Of a stretch of 64,000 nucleotides of DNA, positions 1 to 11,474 are shown piece after piece. The stretch's first letter is position 1. Every line of letters begins with the position of its first letter. The notes under the pieces are model-generated. The model was not told where the DNA came from. It was given only the letters and a program-made list of their open reading frames with translations, and did not search any database. Origin of the DNA: Echinostoma caproni (Eukaryota > Platyhelminthes > Trematoda > Plagiorchiida > Echinostomatidae); contig UZAN01039843.1 of NCBI GenBank assembly GCA_900618425.1, positions 30,894-94,893 of the forward strand, written 5' to 3'. The translations under genes were made by a program, and so were the position numbers.

Positions 1-2
1 GG

Positions 3-1350
3 GACTTCGACAGGCAAACTGTACATCGTTCGCACCACTGACTTTTATTCTGGGCCATGTCTCTCTCTTAGCGTCTCTAACCAACGATAATCCTCATCCC
101 CTGGGCCCCAACCTAGAAGGCGGGCTGCACCAACCGAAGCCAAAGCGGAAGCCAGCTTCTTCATGCCCCTACCCCATGTCATGGTCTGAACGCCGGGACG
201 CTTCTTCCAGCCTTTCCTGGCAAATGCGAACGAGCACGGAAAGGGAGTCGATGGGCAGGCATACTAAATACGTGACGAAGCCGTCGGTGGTGGTGTAGAG
301 CGATTACTTCTGTTAGAAAACGACTATCCGCACCCAACACACAACGATAAACCTCGTCATGACTCACCCGGTGTTCCCACCAGACACGAGCAATGCTTCG
401 GAGACATCGGTGGTCGAACACAGAAAGTCGATTAGCATCCTCAACGCGGAGAGACCAGGTCTCGCAACCGTAAAACAGGACACTACGAACTGCGGCGATG
501 TACAACCTGCCCTCAAGGGATAGTCGGATGTTATGGCTGCCCAGGTTGGCGAAAGCTGCTCTAGCTTTCACTATTCGTGATGTGATCTCCTCCACAACAT
601 CAACATCAGCTGCGATGAAGCTGTCGAGGTGCTTAAAGCTCTCAACTACTTCCAGCTGATCACCACGGAAGGTGAGTGCAGGCACAGACTCCTGCCAGTC
701 TTGAACAACCATTTTGCACTCGGAAGGTGCAAAGCACATACCATACCTGAATACCTCGATCGCCAAGCGGTTCAAAGCGTTTTGGACTGCCTGTGTGTTG
801 TCTCCCAGTAAAGCGATGTCATCGGCATATTCCAAGTCAAGGACTCTGTTCCCTGGGAGGAGTTCGACTTCACCGTTTGCTAGACCGGACAAAGCATCCT
901 GTAGAACATTCTCTATGACAAAGTTGAAAAGGAATGGGGCAACCTTGTCAAACTCCACTGGAGACGGCGAAGGGTGGCGAAAGATGGCCATAGGCCCTAA
1001 CCCGACCTGAGGTATGACGATACAACTCTTTGATGATCGACACATACTTCTCCGATACTCCATTCCTCAACAAACAGTTCCATAGTGCAGTCCTATCGAC
1101 AGAGTCAAAGGCCGCGCGGATGTCTAAGAATATAGTGATCGTTGGCATTTGATAGGCATGACGGTACTCTAGCAGCTGTCGGAGGGTGAAGATTTGATCG
1201 ATACATCCAGGACCTTCGCGAAACCCAGCATGCTCCTCGCGGGTGTGCTCCTCACGCATAGTGTACAATCGGCGGATAACGACGGATTTCAACAGCTTTG
1301 ATGCTATTGGGATTAGGCTTATCCCCTATGATTGGAGCACTCATTGTGCG
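3..1350 (-). pseudogene. Reverse transcriptase of RTE-like retrotransposon, frameshifted
   Basis: Minus-strand reverse transcriptase that copies element RNA at the nicked target. It opens with ISLIPIASKLL near 1330. It then has the EEHAGFREGPGCIDQIFTLR block, the catalytic first-Asp motif ITIFLDIRAAFDSVDR, and the GVSEKY/SGRVRAYG region. A frameshift between about 950 and 1060 passes to the next frame. The second catalytic motif there is LEYADDIALLG (YADD box, near 810-840). The thumb and tail follow with VLFYGCETWSL and the DHRCLRSIARVWW block. After the 5' RT frame ends at 179, further tail-like residues (DMAQNKSQW near 30-60) continue in shifted frames to the window edge. All core catalytic motifs are present but no single open frame carries them. 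Confidence 0.9.
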
Positions 1351-1360
1351 GGGCTATTTT

Positions 1361-1983
1361 TTAAGATGGGGACGACAATCGATTCCCTCCTCGAGTTGGG
1401 GACCTGTTCAGTGTTCCAAACTTCAGAGAATAGAACAACCGACCTACTCCAGCATTCGTATCTCCTAAAATCACGATATCAGCCCGACTCACTTTACTCA
1501 AGAGGTCGGGTAGGTTATGGTAAAATTCATCTTTGAATGCATCTGGGCTGCAGTCCGTTGGGGCGTACGACGACACGACAAACAAGTTTCGTCTATCGGG
1601 GCGACGGCTGTTTACTTTGCACGCACCTCTAAGTCTCACTGCGCACAGCCTACTGTCTACTGGGAACCAGTTCAGGAGCGCGGCTTCAGCTCTATCACTG
1701 AGAGTCATACCAACGCTACCAAGATCGAAAGCCGCACCCTCAGGGTCCCCAAAGAGACATAAGTTAAACTTCACTGATAGGTTTGATGGGGACGTCAATC
1801 AGATAATGGAGCTGGAGTCTTGAATGCGAGTCTCTTGGATACAACAAACATCGATAGCTAGGGTCTCAAGCGTACGATCTTTATCGGCCTTTTGTCCTAT
1901 ATGCATCAGAGTGCGCACAATAAATGTGGCTAGTTTGACTGGGCAGCGTGGGCGAAGAATGACCTTAGCTGGTGGTGGATTCT
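1361..1983 (-). pseudogene. Endonuclease domain of non-LTR retrotransposon, broken
   Basis: This is the endonuclease that nicks target DNA so that reverse transcription can be primed on the chromosome. On the minus strand the N-terminal part reads ATFIVRTLMHIGQ and then IDVCCIQETRIQD, with the conserved glutamate of the QET motif. Further on come SYAPTD and the ILGDTNAGVGR block, which is the family's GD(F/T)NA motif. A stop codon interrupts the frame right after IQDSSSII. The C-terminal part, including the SDH-type catalytic histidine motif, is missing: the frame ends shortly after GDTNAGVGR in unrelated residues and the RT begins about 60 bases on. It belongs to the element at 1-2090. Confidence 0.85.
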
Positions 1984-2090
1984 GTAAGATTTGGATGGCA
2001 GTCGAGGTAGGACACGAGAGAACAGTGCTACTGTTAGCACGATCGTCTGAAGAACCCGAGAAAGGGGGTGGATGTGCAATGGGGGAGAGC

Positions 2091-2748
2091 TAGGGGGACA
2101 TGAGTGTGTGAACGGTGTACAGTACAGTAGTTATCCGTAGGTGTAGAAATGACAGACTGGATACACATAAAGTTCGAAGAGCTCATTATTGCTGGTGTTG
2201 TGGTGTGTTGTACTACTCGGTCGCCCGGTCCAGAGTAGGCCTTATTCGACGGTACGCTCTAGCCTTTGCGCAACCAAGTGCGGACTGCAAGGCAAAAGCG
2301 ATGTTCCAGTTTAGTCCGTGGTCAGTGTTTGGTTCATTCGTCTCTTCTGGAAAATCTTGTCGAACAATAGATTTCGACAAGGGGCGATGGCCATATTTAA
2401 TGTCGGGCCACAGTCGCCACGTCACAACGCTGTCCACAGATATGTGCATTGTTTTGTGAGGAGTACTCTTGCCAGGAGGTGAACCCACCGCATTCTCGAG
2501 TGCTGCCGCTGATCGTCCGCGACCGCTTATTTGGAGGGTCGAAGTCCACCTTATTCACGGTTAGCCGTTAGGTGACAGCCGTTCACCTATCCGCAACCTG
2601 GAGACGCGCTCGGTAGCATACAGCTCTGTTCTCCCGAGATAGAAAATGGCATACCAGAGTGGGTGCTGTGTGATAGAAGATTGGTGATGGGTGGTACGGT
2701 AGAACTGGAAACAATTAGACTGGAAATATCTCACCCTTATGGACGGAA
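2091..2748. other. No gene recognised; possible 5' region of the retrotransposon
   Basis: The stretch lies upstream of the endonuclease of the minus-strand retrotransposon. A minus-strand open frame at 2213-2488 (91 codons) is in the right place to be element leader sequence, but no motif identifies it. Nothing else is seen. Confidence 0.3.
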
Positions 2749-3252
2749 TTAAGAACCAAATGACCTGGAAGCCTTCCCAACCGATCGAAAATACATCGAG
2801 CAGAACTCATTGGAAACTGCTTTTATGGTGGACCAAACCAAGAGGTTCTCTGAAGGATGGTGAATAATGGGTTTTGTTCTTTCTAGATGATTGCCAGGCC
2901 AAAACTTCGGGTTTGAACACACCAGCAGTGAATACACGAATTTGTGAGCTAATGCCAACGTTGGGGAGGCTTTCTTTGCACTGCATTTGTGAGACTTAAC
3001 ATTCTCAAACCAATCAAAATAGTGCTGTTCCACGAGTTTACAGAAGAAAAGCATGTCTTGGAGAATAGTTTTCGCGAAATTCAAGGCTGAATTGATTGCG
3101 TTGGTAGAATGTAAAGGCAAATACGTCAGGAATAGGAAGCCAGGGAGTCGCGAAAAGAAACCGACGTCAGTCAGTTGATTTGAATTACCAGGATGTGCGG
3201 TGAGAAGGAACTGTTGTGAGTATTGGTGGAGTGCGGAAATTAAGATGATCAA
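2749..3252 (-). other. Unidentified 167-codon open frame
   Basis: An uninterrupted minus-strand frame of 167 codons, longer than most chance frames in this AT-rich sequence. It contains HYFDWFENVKSHKCSAKKA and several Trp and Phe residues, so it could be a piece of an unrecognised transposase or retroelement. No domain, catalytic motif or splice pattern could be assigned. It may be a chance frame. Confidence 0.15.
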
Positions 3253-3821
3253 ACATTGTTTCCATCAGCCAACAAGAAAAATGGACAAAATTTTGAGAAA
3301 ACAGAGTGGGGAAATGGAAGTTGTTATGTTTAATCGGTGTGGTTATCGCGGAGTGGGTTAACTGGTTGCTTTTGTGAACACTGAAATCACCTAGAATGGG
3401 GATCTGCGCGTTGGATTGAAGAGATCAAATTTACCGCAAAGTGATCCGTTTGGAGAGCGATAAGGAATACAAAGTTAGTATTTGAAAGCAAAATACAAAG
3501 CTTCAGTCACAAGAAGTAAAAATCACCACTGGAAACATCAGGATGGGATAGAGGTGTGTTTGAGAAACAAAACCAGCTTTCACTGGAAAGCACAAGTAAA
3601 TCGCACAGTGAGAGAACAGGAGCTGTAAGAAATCAAAGAAAAAGAATAAAAAGGGGGGGGGGAGAACCTTCATGGTAATGATGCTTAGAATCGATTTTTG
3701 GTTTAAGACCACAAATGCCCGGTAGAACAATATGAGGAGGTAAGTGAAAAGGAATCGGTTTATTCCCACTAAATGCACTATCCTCGATCACAGTTCTACC
3801 GTCTCTCTCTCGCTCACTCAG
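3253..3821. other. Non-coding stretch with G run
   Basis: No gene seen. It contains a run of ten G at 3653-3662. The last 20 bases are a CT-rich tract (ctctctctcgctcactcag) that would serve as the splice acceptor for the candidate exon starting at 3822. Confidence 0.4.
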
Positions 3822-4004
3822 CATTTTCATCGATGCCCTATGGGCTTATCCCTAGTCTTTACGAATGCGATCGGGTCTACTCTGATAGTATCAGCGTGAG
3901 TGGGAATGATGTGAACTGGAAGGAGGGTCTAGGAAACCCAAACACTGCACACAGTTTTGTTATACAACCCAACTCAGATAACCGTTCACTGGAAGAAAAT
4001 GCCG
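3822..4004 (+). CDS. Candidate upstream exon of the CUB receptor gene (or of another gene)
   Basis: The open frame is preceded by a strong pyrimidine tract and AG at 3820-3821, and followed by CCG|GTGATT at 4005. Both borders are phase 1 (183 bases, 61 codons), the same phase as every extracellular exon of the receptor gene farther right. The coded piece includes GLIPSLYECDRVYSDSIS and a potential N-glycosylation site (NRS). It has one cysteine and no recognisable domain. Placing it in the receptor gene is inference from phase and strand only. It could be a chance frame or belong to another gene. A start codon and signal peptide would still have to lie upstream. Confidence 0.35.
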
Positions 4005-4734
4005 GTGATTGAAAAGTATCATATTGGAAATTCGCATGCAACTTTATCGGTGTGTCTATTCAATAGTGTGTCAAGGAAGGAAGACAGTTAATCCCTGAAA
4101 CTAGAATACACTCAATGGACGCGGAACGATAACCAAATTGTGCATTGAACTAGCTTGTACTTATTGTTTTCCTTCTTTTTGTTACGCTATAAACTGTTAA
4201 CGTGATCCCATGTTAATAGGTGTATCCGTTTGCGTGATACGGTAACTTCGTACACTAAGCGTGAAAGCATGAAAATGCCACCCCTAATGATACGAGGATA
4301 GCTTTGTTTGGGCGTATCACTAGATGTTCTACGCAAGCCGCATTTGGTCATTAAGATTTTGGTTTACCAGATGGTCTAGTTTTTAACCTATAATTTCTTT
4401 TACAATACCCATAGGGACGCATTGCTTCCAGTCAAGTCTCTTTGTGCTATTTGTGTTATAACAACTTACTAAACATTCATGCATCCATCCACTTGGATGA
4501 TGTCCTCAATTATTGATATACATCTCTATTATTCTGTGAACTGTTCACTTTATAAATATAAAAATGCAGATTTTTTCTTTGTGCTCCGGTGTTCGCATGT
4601 TTGCCCATGCTAAACGGCACTTGTGCGTGTTGTTTTGGAGTTCGGAATGGTTGAAAGTCTTCATCCAGTCAGACTTTACATAAGTGAAGTGGAGGATTTG
4701 ATTTGATTATAAAGCGTCGCGTACAAAGCGCATA
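4005..4734. other. Non-coding stretch
   Basis: AT-rich sequence without recognisable coding or repeat content. Confidence 0.4.
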
Positions 4735-4900
4735 CAGTGTGAACTGAAAACCTAGGACGCATTGGTCAACTGTTTTGATATGGTTAGGCTTCATCAGTAA
4801 TGCGAATCTGTCGGATCCCCTGAAGATCGAACTGGAAACCTCACAAGTAGAATGAGAAAATACTACTCTTTTGATCACCGGGTCGATGATTAAACCGTTT
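4735..4900 (-). repeat. SINE-like repeat with tRNA B-box remnant (single copy)
   Basis: Same family as the copies at 10.86-11.34 kb and 28.43-28.84 kb. Read on the minus strand it has a tRNA-like head followed by a body with a sequence like aatctgtcggatcccc/gcattggtcaactgtttt. The B-box-like segment is degenerate (complement of gatcgaactggaaacc). The copy is decayed and no target-site duplication was identified. Confidence 0.45.
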
Positions 4901-7900
4901 TGGTTTAACCTCTATCTATCCAGGTTCTGCTAACTAACCTGAGGCCTGCTGTTGATGAGAAGCTCTACAAAATAGCTCTCAAGTATCTCTTGTAGTCTCC
5001 CACCCGTCAACCGCAACAGTAGTAGCCAGAATTTAAATGAGAACGCATACTTTCAAATACAAAACAAAATATCTATTCCTGTGTTGTAGTTTTTTGGCGC
5101 GGTTGACGTCGCTGTCACTGATTTTGGTTTTAGTTCTAATTCCGAGGACTGAACTTTGCCACTCCTACTCCGATGATAAACATCTAAACTATTCTCCAGT
5201 AGGAAACCATCCTTGTTCTGCAGTTCCGTCTCCTGGTTCCTCAGTCCGAGTCTGAGGGTGCAGACCACCGGTTATCGTAAGGGCGTAGCAGGCTTTCGTG
5301 CTTACGGATTTTAGAGTTACCATTCTTCTCAAACAACGATGCGTAGAGAAAAACACGTTTCAAAGCAGAAATAAGCTTTACGGGTATTCTATTCCCAAAT
5401 TTTCAAATGGACCACAAGACGAAATTTCGAGTCTGCAGGATAAATAAATTGGTACAGTCTGTGCACTTAGTGGTAAATTAACAAGCGGTTTATTGCTGGT
5501 AATGTCGGCCACTTTCCTGCATGCTCGCAGTTTGTTGCCCCGTTCTTGTCATCGTATTTCATATCTTCCATAGTCAAGTGATTATGGTCATCAATTGAAA
5601 GCTTTTGGGGTCAGTTACTCAAATCTCATCATCACCGCTTAAATATGTCCGTTTTCTATCTACGGAAGCCCTTGGACTGACCGCTTCCTCCTTCCCGGAA
5701 GTTGTTTGTATCACCATGTATGTTCAATGAAAGCAGAGAAAAAGATCCATGCATTACTCCGTTCCGGAGTGTGGATTTTACAGTTGTTGTTGTCGTACAC
5801 TAGAATAAATGGAAACAAACAATACCGCTGATTATTGATAACAGTTGTCGCTGTTGTTGGAGCCCTCTAGCTTACTCTAAAAAAGAGACACGGGGTTGCC
5901 CAGTTAATTTGGGCGTTCCGAGTTCCATAACTTCATGCAACACATCCCAGTATCGTAATCGAATCTGTTCAACTGTTGACATTTTATTCTTGTTTCTATC
6001 TGCCAGTTATGTGTGTGTAACGATCTCCATGGGGTCGCTTTGACCTGGGTGCACCGGTTCTTAAAAAATAGTGATGACCACTGCTGACATTATTCAGGTT
6101 CGTGTGCAGTCACCTAAACGTATCGCATCCAGCAGATTCACTGATAGACAAGATGATGATGGATAGATATGTGGATAGCGAATCGACTCACCAAACCTCT
6201 TCAGACTGACTCGTCTTCTCCTTTGTACGCGTCTCCAATAACGAATGGAAACAGTTATCACATGATGCACCAAATGTCAATTATGTGATTTCATGGTTAA
6301 TTTGAAATTGGAAACTGGTGCATCACCGTCACTTTGAGGATTACAATATCTTATATTTGGTACAAATTGACTGAAATTGTGTTAATGTCCTGTACATCTG
6401 CTTAGGCATAATTTAAGTCACATGAGAGTGACTTTTACTGGTATAGTCCTATCGTGCTGGTCATTGTTGTTCTTGTTGTGGTAATATGTTTGCCCAAAAT
6501 GAAAGATTTATATATTAGGGTACAGTAAACATGGTATTATATCGGATTTGTTGTCATTTTGCTGACGAAAGTCCACGAAAGTTTACAACAGTACAAACCC
6601 GATTACCGCCATTAGCTTAACAGTCACCTGCAAACAAAATTGCAGGCAACACAATTGTGTACCTGTGTTGCTGAATCGGTTCCCCAGATCGATATCCTAA
6701 TGAGAAATCGATACGGAATTCTCCAAGTGCTCCACCGATCTAACATGAGTTGAGTGATTCAAAGACGGTCTGGTGCATGCGCTTTTCAGTTAGATTAGCC
6801 GATGCAACATATGTAGAACGGGGAGGGGTAGGTGGCGGCGAATGAGGAAAAGAGAACAGTGAGTTACTGTTGGGGGGGGCAGGCCAAAAGTGGACGAATC
6901 GCATTTTTTCTGTTATTACCAATATGATATTTTCTACCTGGCCCCTTGAATCAACTGGGTCACACCTATAAGCCAGAGTAATCCGGATTAGTAAAATTTC
7001 GATAATCTTCCACTGTTTTTTTATTTTTTTTATTTGACTGAACAGAATGTGAACAAAAATGTGTTTCGACAACCTTACTCTCTCCTCCGGGTTCCGTGAT
7101 CATTGTACACTTTTCCTTAATGTTTGTTTCTCCAAACGTTCGCTATCCAGCGATTGATCTGTAAAAACCACTTCACAGGTCCCGCTTCAGAATAGATCGT
7201 GACTATGTATTTTAAATGATGTGTTGATATCAATTTCTCTCACATCACAAACTTATCATTTTTACTTAATCGCCCACGATATTATGATAAATAACTTCTT
7301 ACTTGCGACCATTACTTATTTCCAGTTTTGAAATAATTTGTTGCTCGGTTCAAAATTGCACGATTCTTTATGAAACGCTATTCCGTAGCCATCATATTCT
7401 ACGAGTGCACAATGTATCTAGTAGGTTAGTTTAACTGTACTTGTGGTCTGCTCATTGAAACGGAATGGTAAATATATGGGAGTGAGATTGATTACTCAAT
7501 AATGGGCGTTTTAGTCGCACAACACTTGAAAGTCAATCGTCGGTGGTGAAGCACTCAAACCCTTTTCACACGGAGCGGAACAGAGTGGCAAGTATGGTAT
7601 AGAACGTGTTTGTGCAGTAATAATGGCCAATACAAATCAAGCGGAACGATGAACTGACAATGAAGTGGAAATATCAACTAACCGATTGGTTGTAAGCTTT
7701 TGAGGGTGTGGCAAATTGTTTTCTGATTGCGAAAAAAGATAGTTTGACCAAAAATGTCTCAAGCCATGTGGGAATCAGTTCTTCCCCGAAAAAATTTATT
7801 CCAATATGTGTCCAAGGCATGACCTGTTAAAAAACAAGGTTACAATCTTGTTATCATAACCTTAATATTAACAATTATTTTAATAACACCCCTACTTCCG

Positions 7901-8699
7901 TTCATTGCACACTCGATCGGTCAATCAAGAAGCAGAAATGAACTACCACCCGAAATCTGAATACAAGAATGGCAATAGAAAAATGTACATTTGCACTTGT
8001 TACGTGACAAGGTTCAAATTATCTACGTTCGGAAATCTTTTCTACATGTATATTTGGGATAATAATCGTGACAGGTAGAAGGTCATTTATCCTGAGGTAT
8101 GAACATTTCACATGTGAAATTGAATATCCTTCGGATATGTCTAACGTGGCTGGGAATGGTCAAATGCGTAGATCCACTGTGAGCTTTTTGACTACTCGAA
8201 CCTGTACCGGAACCTTCAGGATCCGCATCTATTACCATCAGATCATTCCGATAGTTGCTTTTTATCGAGTGCTTGATGTATAGCGCCCAGCAGTCACTGT
8301 TGTTTAATGCTTAGAAGACCTTGCAGCGAGTGTTCAATAAACCGACTATCTTTAAAAAGTTTTCCCCGGTATAAGCTCCAAACACTGCTTATTTCATCCC
8401 TGTCCCGAATTAAAATATGCAAGGTTGCGTAGAGAGAATTAATTTGAAAGGAACCCCCAGGGGGCCACACTAAGCCTCCATGCGACAGAAGAGGGCTGCT
8501 CCAGATCATAATCACAAAAATGATTAATTGGTACCACACACTACACCTTTACGCTTCATTCGTTCAAAAAGAATTAAAATTGTTGGTCCCATCCTTGAAT
8601 GTGCCTGGATTGTGCTGCATCGGATGTTGACTGGCTTCATATTTAGCTTACGACATGTAAAAACACAATATCCGCGAACATCCCAGGGTCTGGACCGAT
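4901..8699. other. Long non-coding stretch
   Basis: No gene or mobile element could be identified. A 72-codon frame at 5037-5255 (+) starts with a hydrophobic N-terminus (LTSLSLILVLVLIP) resembling a signal peptide, but it has no fitting splice donor. A frame at 8077-8283 (+) has a possible phase-1 acceptor but no clear donor. The minus-strand frame at 6740-7072 is proline-rich through simple sequence. None is supported as a gene. Confidence 0.4.
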
Positions 8700-10185
8700 C
8701 CGTGATATACGATAGGATGTTCAACGCAAATTATTGCAACACAAAACTACACGTTTGATCAGAACTATGAGAGCTCCACCCCATAGGAACAAATCACTCA
8801 CATACGTGTCCGATTGCCCGATATCGTACTCACTTTTAAAAAAGCCAAACCAACTGTTTATAGATGCCCCATTAACACCAAGAAAAGCTTCGTGAAAGGA
8901 AATTCCTTTGTTAACAGTGATTGCATCCAATATACGTATATACGCTTTCGGTAGAACTTCACACGTTATCTCAAAAATGTGTTTCTCAGTTTCACCAAGC
9001 TTTCGGTCTGAAAAATTTTCATATTTTTCTTGGAAATGATCCCAGTTATGTTCCATTTGATTAAGATCGGGTAATTCGACATGGCACTATACACAACTAA
9101 TGCCATGATACCGTTCAACTGGATATCCGTGTGCTGGGCCATTGTTATCCCGAAGGATGAAGGCGAATCTCGATTCTGGTGACGGCCTTGGTTGTTCATT
9201 TAGCATTCTCAGTTTGTTCAAATCGGTCATTGTTGAGTAGATCACACTTACTACCTTGTTCCATCCGACCAAAAAGGCTTCCCACACCGCCTCGAAGAAC
9301 CTGCTTATTATCTTACCATGTCGATTCCCTCTTCTGTTTTTGCTTCTCTGTTTTTTTTCGATTGTCAAACTCACGTGATTCCATCTGTCATATACAACTG
9401 AAAACTTGTCACATTGTCGTGTACAATATTATCCATTCTACCGACACATATGCATCGCTCACTGGAGCAGTTCCTTTCGACGGCACTCGGTCATCCAAGA
9501 AATCTTTGCTAGCCATCGTTCAATTACAGTAAAAGTTGTTCAATTCTCGTATTGTTGTATGCAACGAACTGAATAAAATACAGCGTCCTGCTCAGCGGTG
9601 ATGAGGTTTTTAAACAGTTTTGTCGACAGATACTGGAATATCACTCGGTGCCTCCTTCGGTTTTTTTTACAGAAGAGAGTAGAACCACAGTGTTCGTTAC
9701 AATGGTAATCTCCTGTTATGGTCGAGGTGGATTGCATTCACAGAATTCATGATCTTTGTAGAGTCCATAAGAAACGTTTTTCTTTATCCGGTTGATGTGA
9801 CTTTTGATCAAGAAATCGATCTCCGATATGACGATCCTTTATCCATGCTACTGAGTCCATCTTTCTGAATTCTACGTTTGGTGCTTTTTCTAACAGTTGT
9901 TGCACACTTAAACCCAAGTGTACCGCTTGTGGTAACCTCAACGCAATCGTAACCTGATTTGAAGCAGCACTTAAATGCTGTTCCATGACTTGATCACGAA
10001 CTTGTCGTTGAATTCCGTGTGTACTCTCAGAGTGATATTGTTGGAGGTTTGCTGAAAGGTTCTAAAGCACCTGTGGTTATTGATAACTTTTTTATCAGTT
10101 ACCTTGAAAAGACTGGTTTTCAGGTTTATATGGGTGAGTATTTCTCCTTGTTCCTGCATCTGGAGGTTTGAATTCCATGACATTT
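8700..10185 (-). mobile_element. Relic of a Tc1/mariner-like DNA transposon
   Basis: The minus strand carries the C-terminal half of a DDE transposase of the Tc1/mariner type (8721-9374). Farther up the same strand (9540-10183) there are decayed open pieces in changing frames that could be the N-terminal part. No terminal inverted repeats or flanking TA duplication could be located by eye, so the element ends are approximate. It lies between candidate upstream exons, so it is probably intronic or intergenic. Confidence 0.5.
8721..9374 (-). pseudogene. Tc1/mariner-like transposase, C-terminal catalytic part, with internal stop
   Basis: Transposases of this family cut and rejoin element ends with a DDE/DDD triad. 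On the minus strand I see VWEAFLVGWNKVVSVIYSTM, which fits the VWGG... block before the second Asp. Then comes FAFILRDNNGPAH, which fits the DN..x..H motif holding the second catalytic Asp. After one in-frame stop (near 9085) there is VELPDLNQMEHNWDHF, which matches the SPDLNPIEhxW motif in layout. The third acidic residue would be the E of this MEH block or the D before it, depending on subfamily. The frame continues through EITCEVLPKAYIRILDAI to a stop at 8721. The first catalytic Asp was not located. With an in-frame stop and lost N-terminus it is inactive. Confidence 0.6.
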
Positions 10186-10860
10186 ATCTGTTTCGACAAA
10201 TGAGGAGTCCCCGAAATCAGCCACAGTACCAGATTTTGATAATTGTCGTTTACCTGCTTTATACATCGTAAATATTATTCAATATTGTGTAACTGGACAT
10301 CACCCAACACATCCGAGACGCGATTGAATTACTTGGCGAGTTACGAAGTGCACTCTAAGAACAGCAATATGAAGTGGTGTTTCGTGTTTTGCACCCATAG
10401 GAGACATGTTCTTTGATAAATCAGTTTCGTCATACAGTAATTAGTTGTATCATCATCATCATCATCATGCCAAAATTGATTAATCCGGATGGTTTAGCTA
10501 TCGAAAAATTGAGGAAGGAGACAATGGGAGCAGCATCACTCCGTGCACTATAATTCATTCTAGTAAGGCTGCCAGAGTGGTAAATAAATGGAACTCCTCT
10601 TTTGATATGGTGGTTTTAGATACACATTATGGTGTGTAAAATGGCTTGAGAACACCCCAGTTTTCTGTAGTTTTTGTGAGATCCTTTACTTTTTAATGTG
10701 TATGTGTTTCGTCCCATCCCCACGAACAGTTCCCATACGGACCTGAATATAGACTGAAGATGGCTGCTTTTAGTTTGAATAGTATGCATGAAGGATGTAA
10801 TACTTGATCCTCAATCTCCCTTTGACCAATTGATAAAGAAAGTTACCTGCTGATAAAACA
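10186..10860. other. Non-coding stretch
   Basis: No gene seen. It contains a short (atc) run at 10450-10468. Confidence 0.4.
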
Positions 10861-11340
10861 AAACCTTTGGTTTGCTTATATGATGAATTCGTCGTGTAAA
10901 TGAAACGTCAGCTGAAAAATTGGGAAGCTGATTCAACCTGCTTGGGTCTAACAAGCGGCGTGAATCTATCCACCCCACTGGGGATCGAGCCCGGTACTTC
11001 ACCAGTAGAACGCAAGCTTACTATCCACTCGATCACCGGATAGCTGATCAAATCGTTTCTCATTTTGAATATTCACAACCCATCTTTGCGAGCTTGTTGC
11101 AAGTATCGGAACTCGCTCGTTTCAGCATTAGCCTTCATGGTTATAACTCGATTGGAAGTGGGTAGTTGGGTGGGTAGTATGCTTGGATTATACTTGTGAG
11201 GTGCCGAGTTCGATTCCCTGCTGGGTCGACAGATTTGCATTACTGATGATACCCAACCAAGTTGAAACAGCTGACCAATGCTTCCCAGATTTTCAGCTCA
11301 TGCCCAATTTACGCAATGAATTCATCACATAAAAAAATGA
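10861..11340. repeat. Head-to-head pair of tRNA-derived SINE-like repeats
   Basis: Two copies of one repeat face each other: a minus-strand copy at about 10861-11065 and a plus-strand copy at about 11150-11340. The plus copy has a polymerase III B-box-like segment (gagttcgattccc near 11208-11220) after a tRNA-like head. Its body reads gctgggtcgacagatttgc, then the cattttcagct and gaattcatcacat region. The minus copy shows the same order in reverse complement (complement of ggggatcgagcccgg; gatgaattcgtcg). About 90 bases of unrelated sequence separate them. The same arrangement recurs at 28.43-28.84 kb. Confidence 0.6.
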
Positions 11341-11474
11341 AAACTTGCTACATTGATTAAAACTGGGGAGCTTCGTATGGGCATTTTTACAGGTGAGGTT
11401 TCTTCCATTTAAGTCATTCGATGGGGATACTTGACCGCAAACTTGACCATTAAAAAAGCAAGAGAAAGATGGAC

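Larger units (their letters stand above)
1..2090 (-). mobile_element. Decayed RTE-like non-LTR retrotransposon (endonuclease + reverse transcriptase)
   Basis: Reading the minus strand from about 2090 down to the window edge gives an apurinic-type endonuclease, then a reverse transcriptase, then the C-terminal tail typical of these elements. The copy is dead. There is an in-frame stop in the endonuclease near 1805. An internal deletion joins the endonuclease to the start of the reverse transcriptase near 1350. A frameshift lies in the RT near 950-1060. The 3' end runs off the window. Other fragments of the same family occur at 11.5, 29.1, 43.8, 45.9 and 56.7 kb. Assignment to the RTE clade rests on the endonuclease-RT order and the RT tail and is less certain than the assignment to non-LTR elements in general. 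Confidence 0.88.

Noticed and set aside
5037..5255. 72-codon frame with signal-peptide-like start (LTSLSLILVLVLIP), a possible first exon of the receptor
   Set aside because: No donor in the right phase was found inside the frame. The hydrophobic run comes from a T-rich stretch, and it lies downstream of the other candidate exon.
6740..7072. 110-codon minus frame with proline-rich segment
   Set aside because: The prolines come from simple G/C runs on one strand. There is no domain and no splice support.
8077..8283. Open + piece with GTFRIRIYYHQI resembling a CUB strand
   Set aside because: The acceptor lacks a pyrimidine tract, no convincing phase-1 donor exists, and the similarity is too short.
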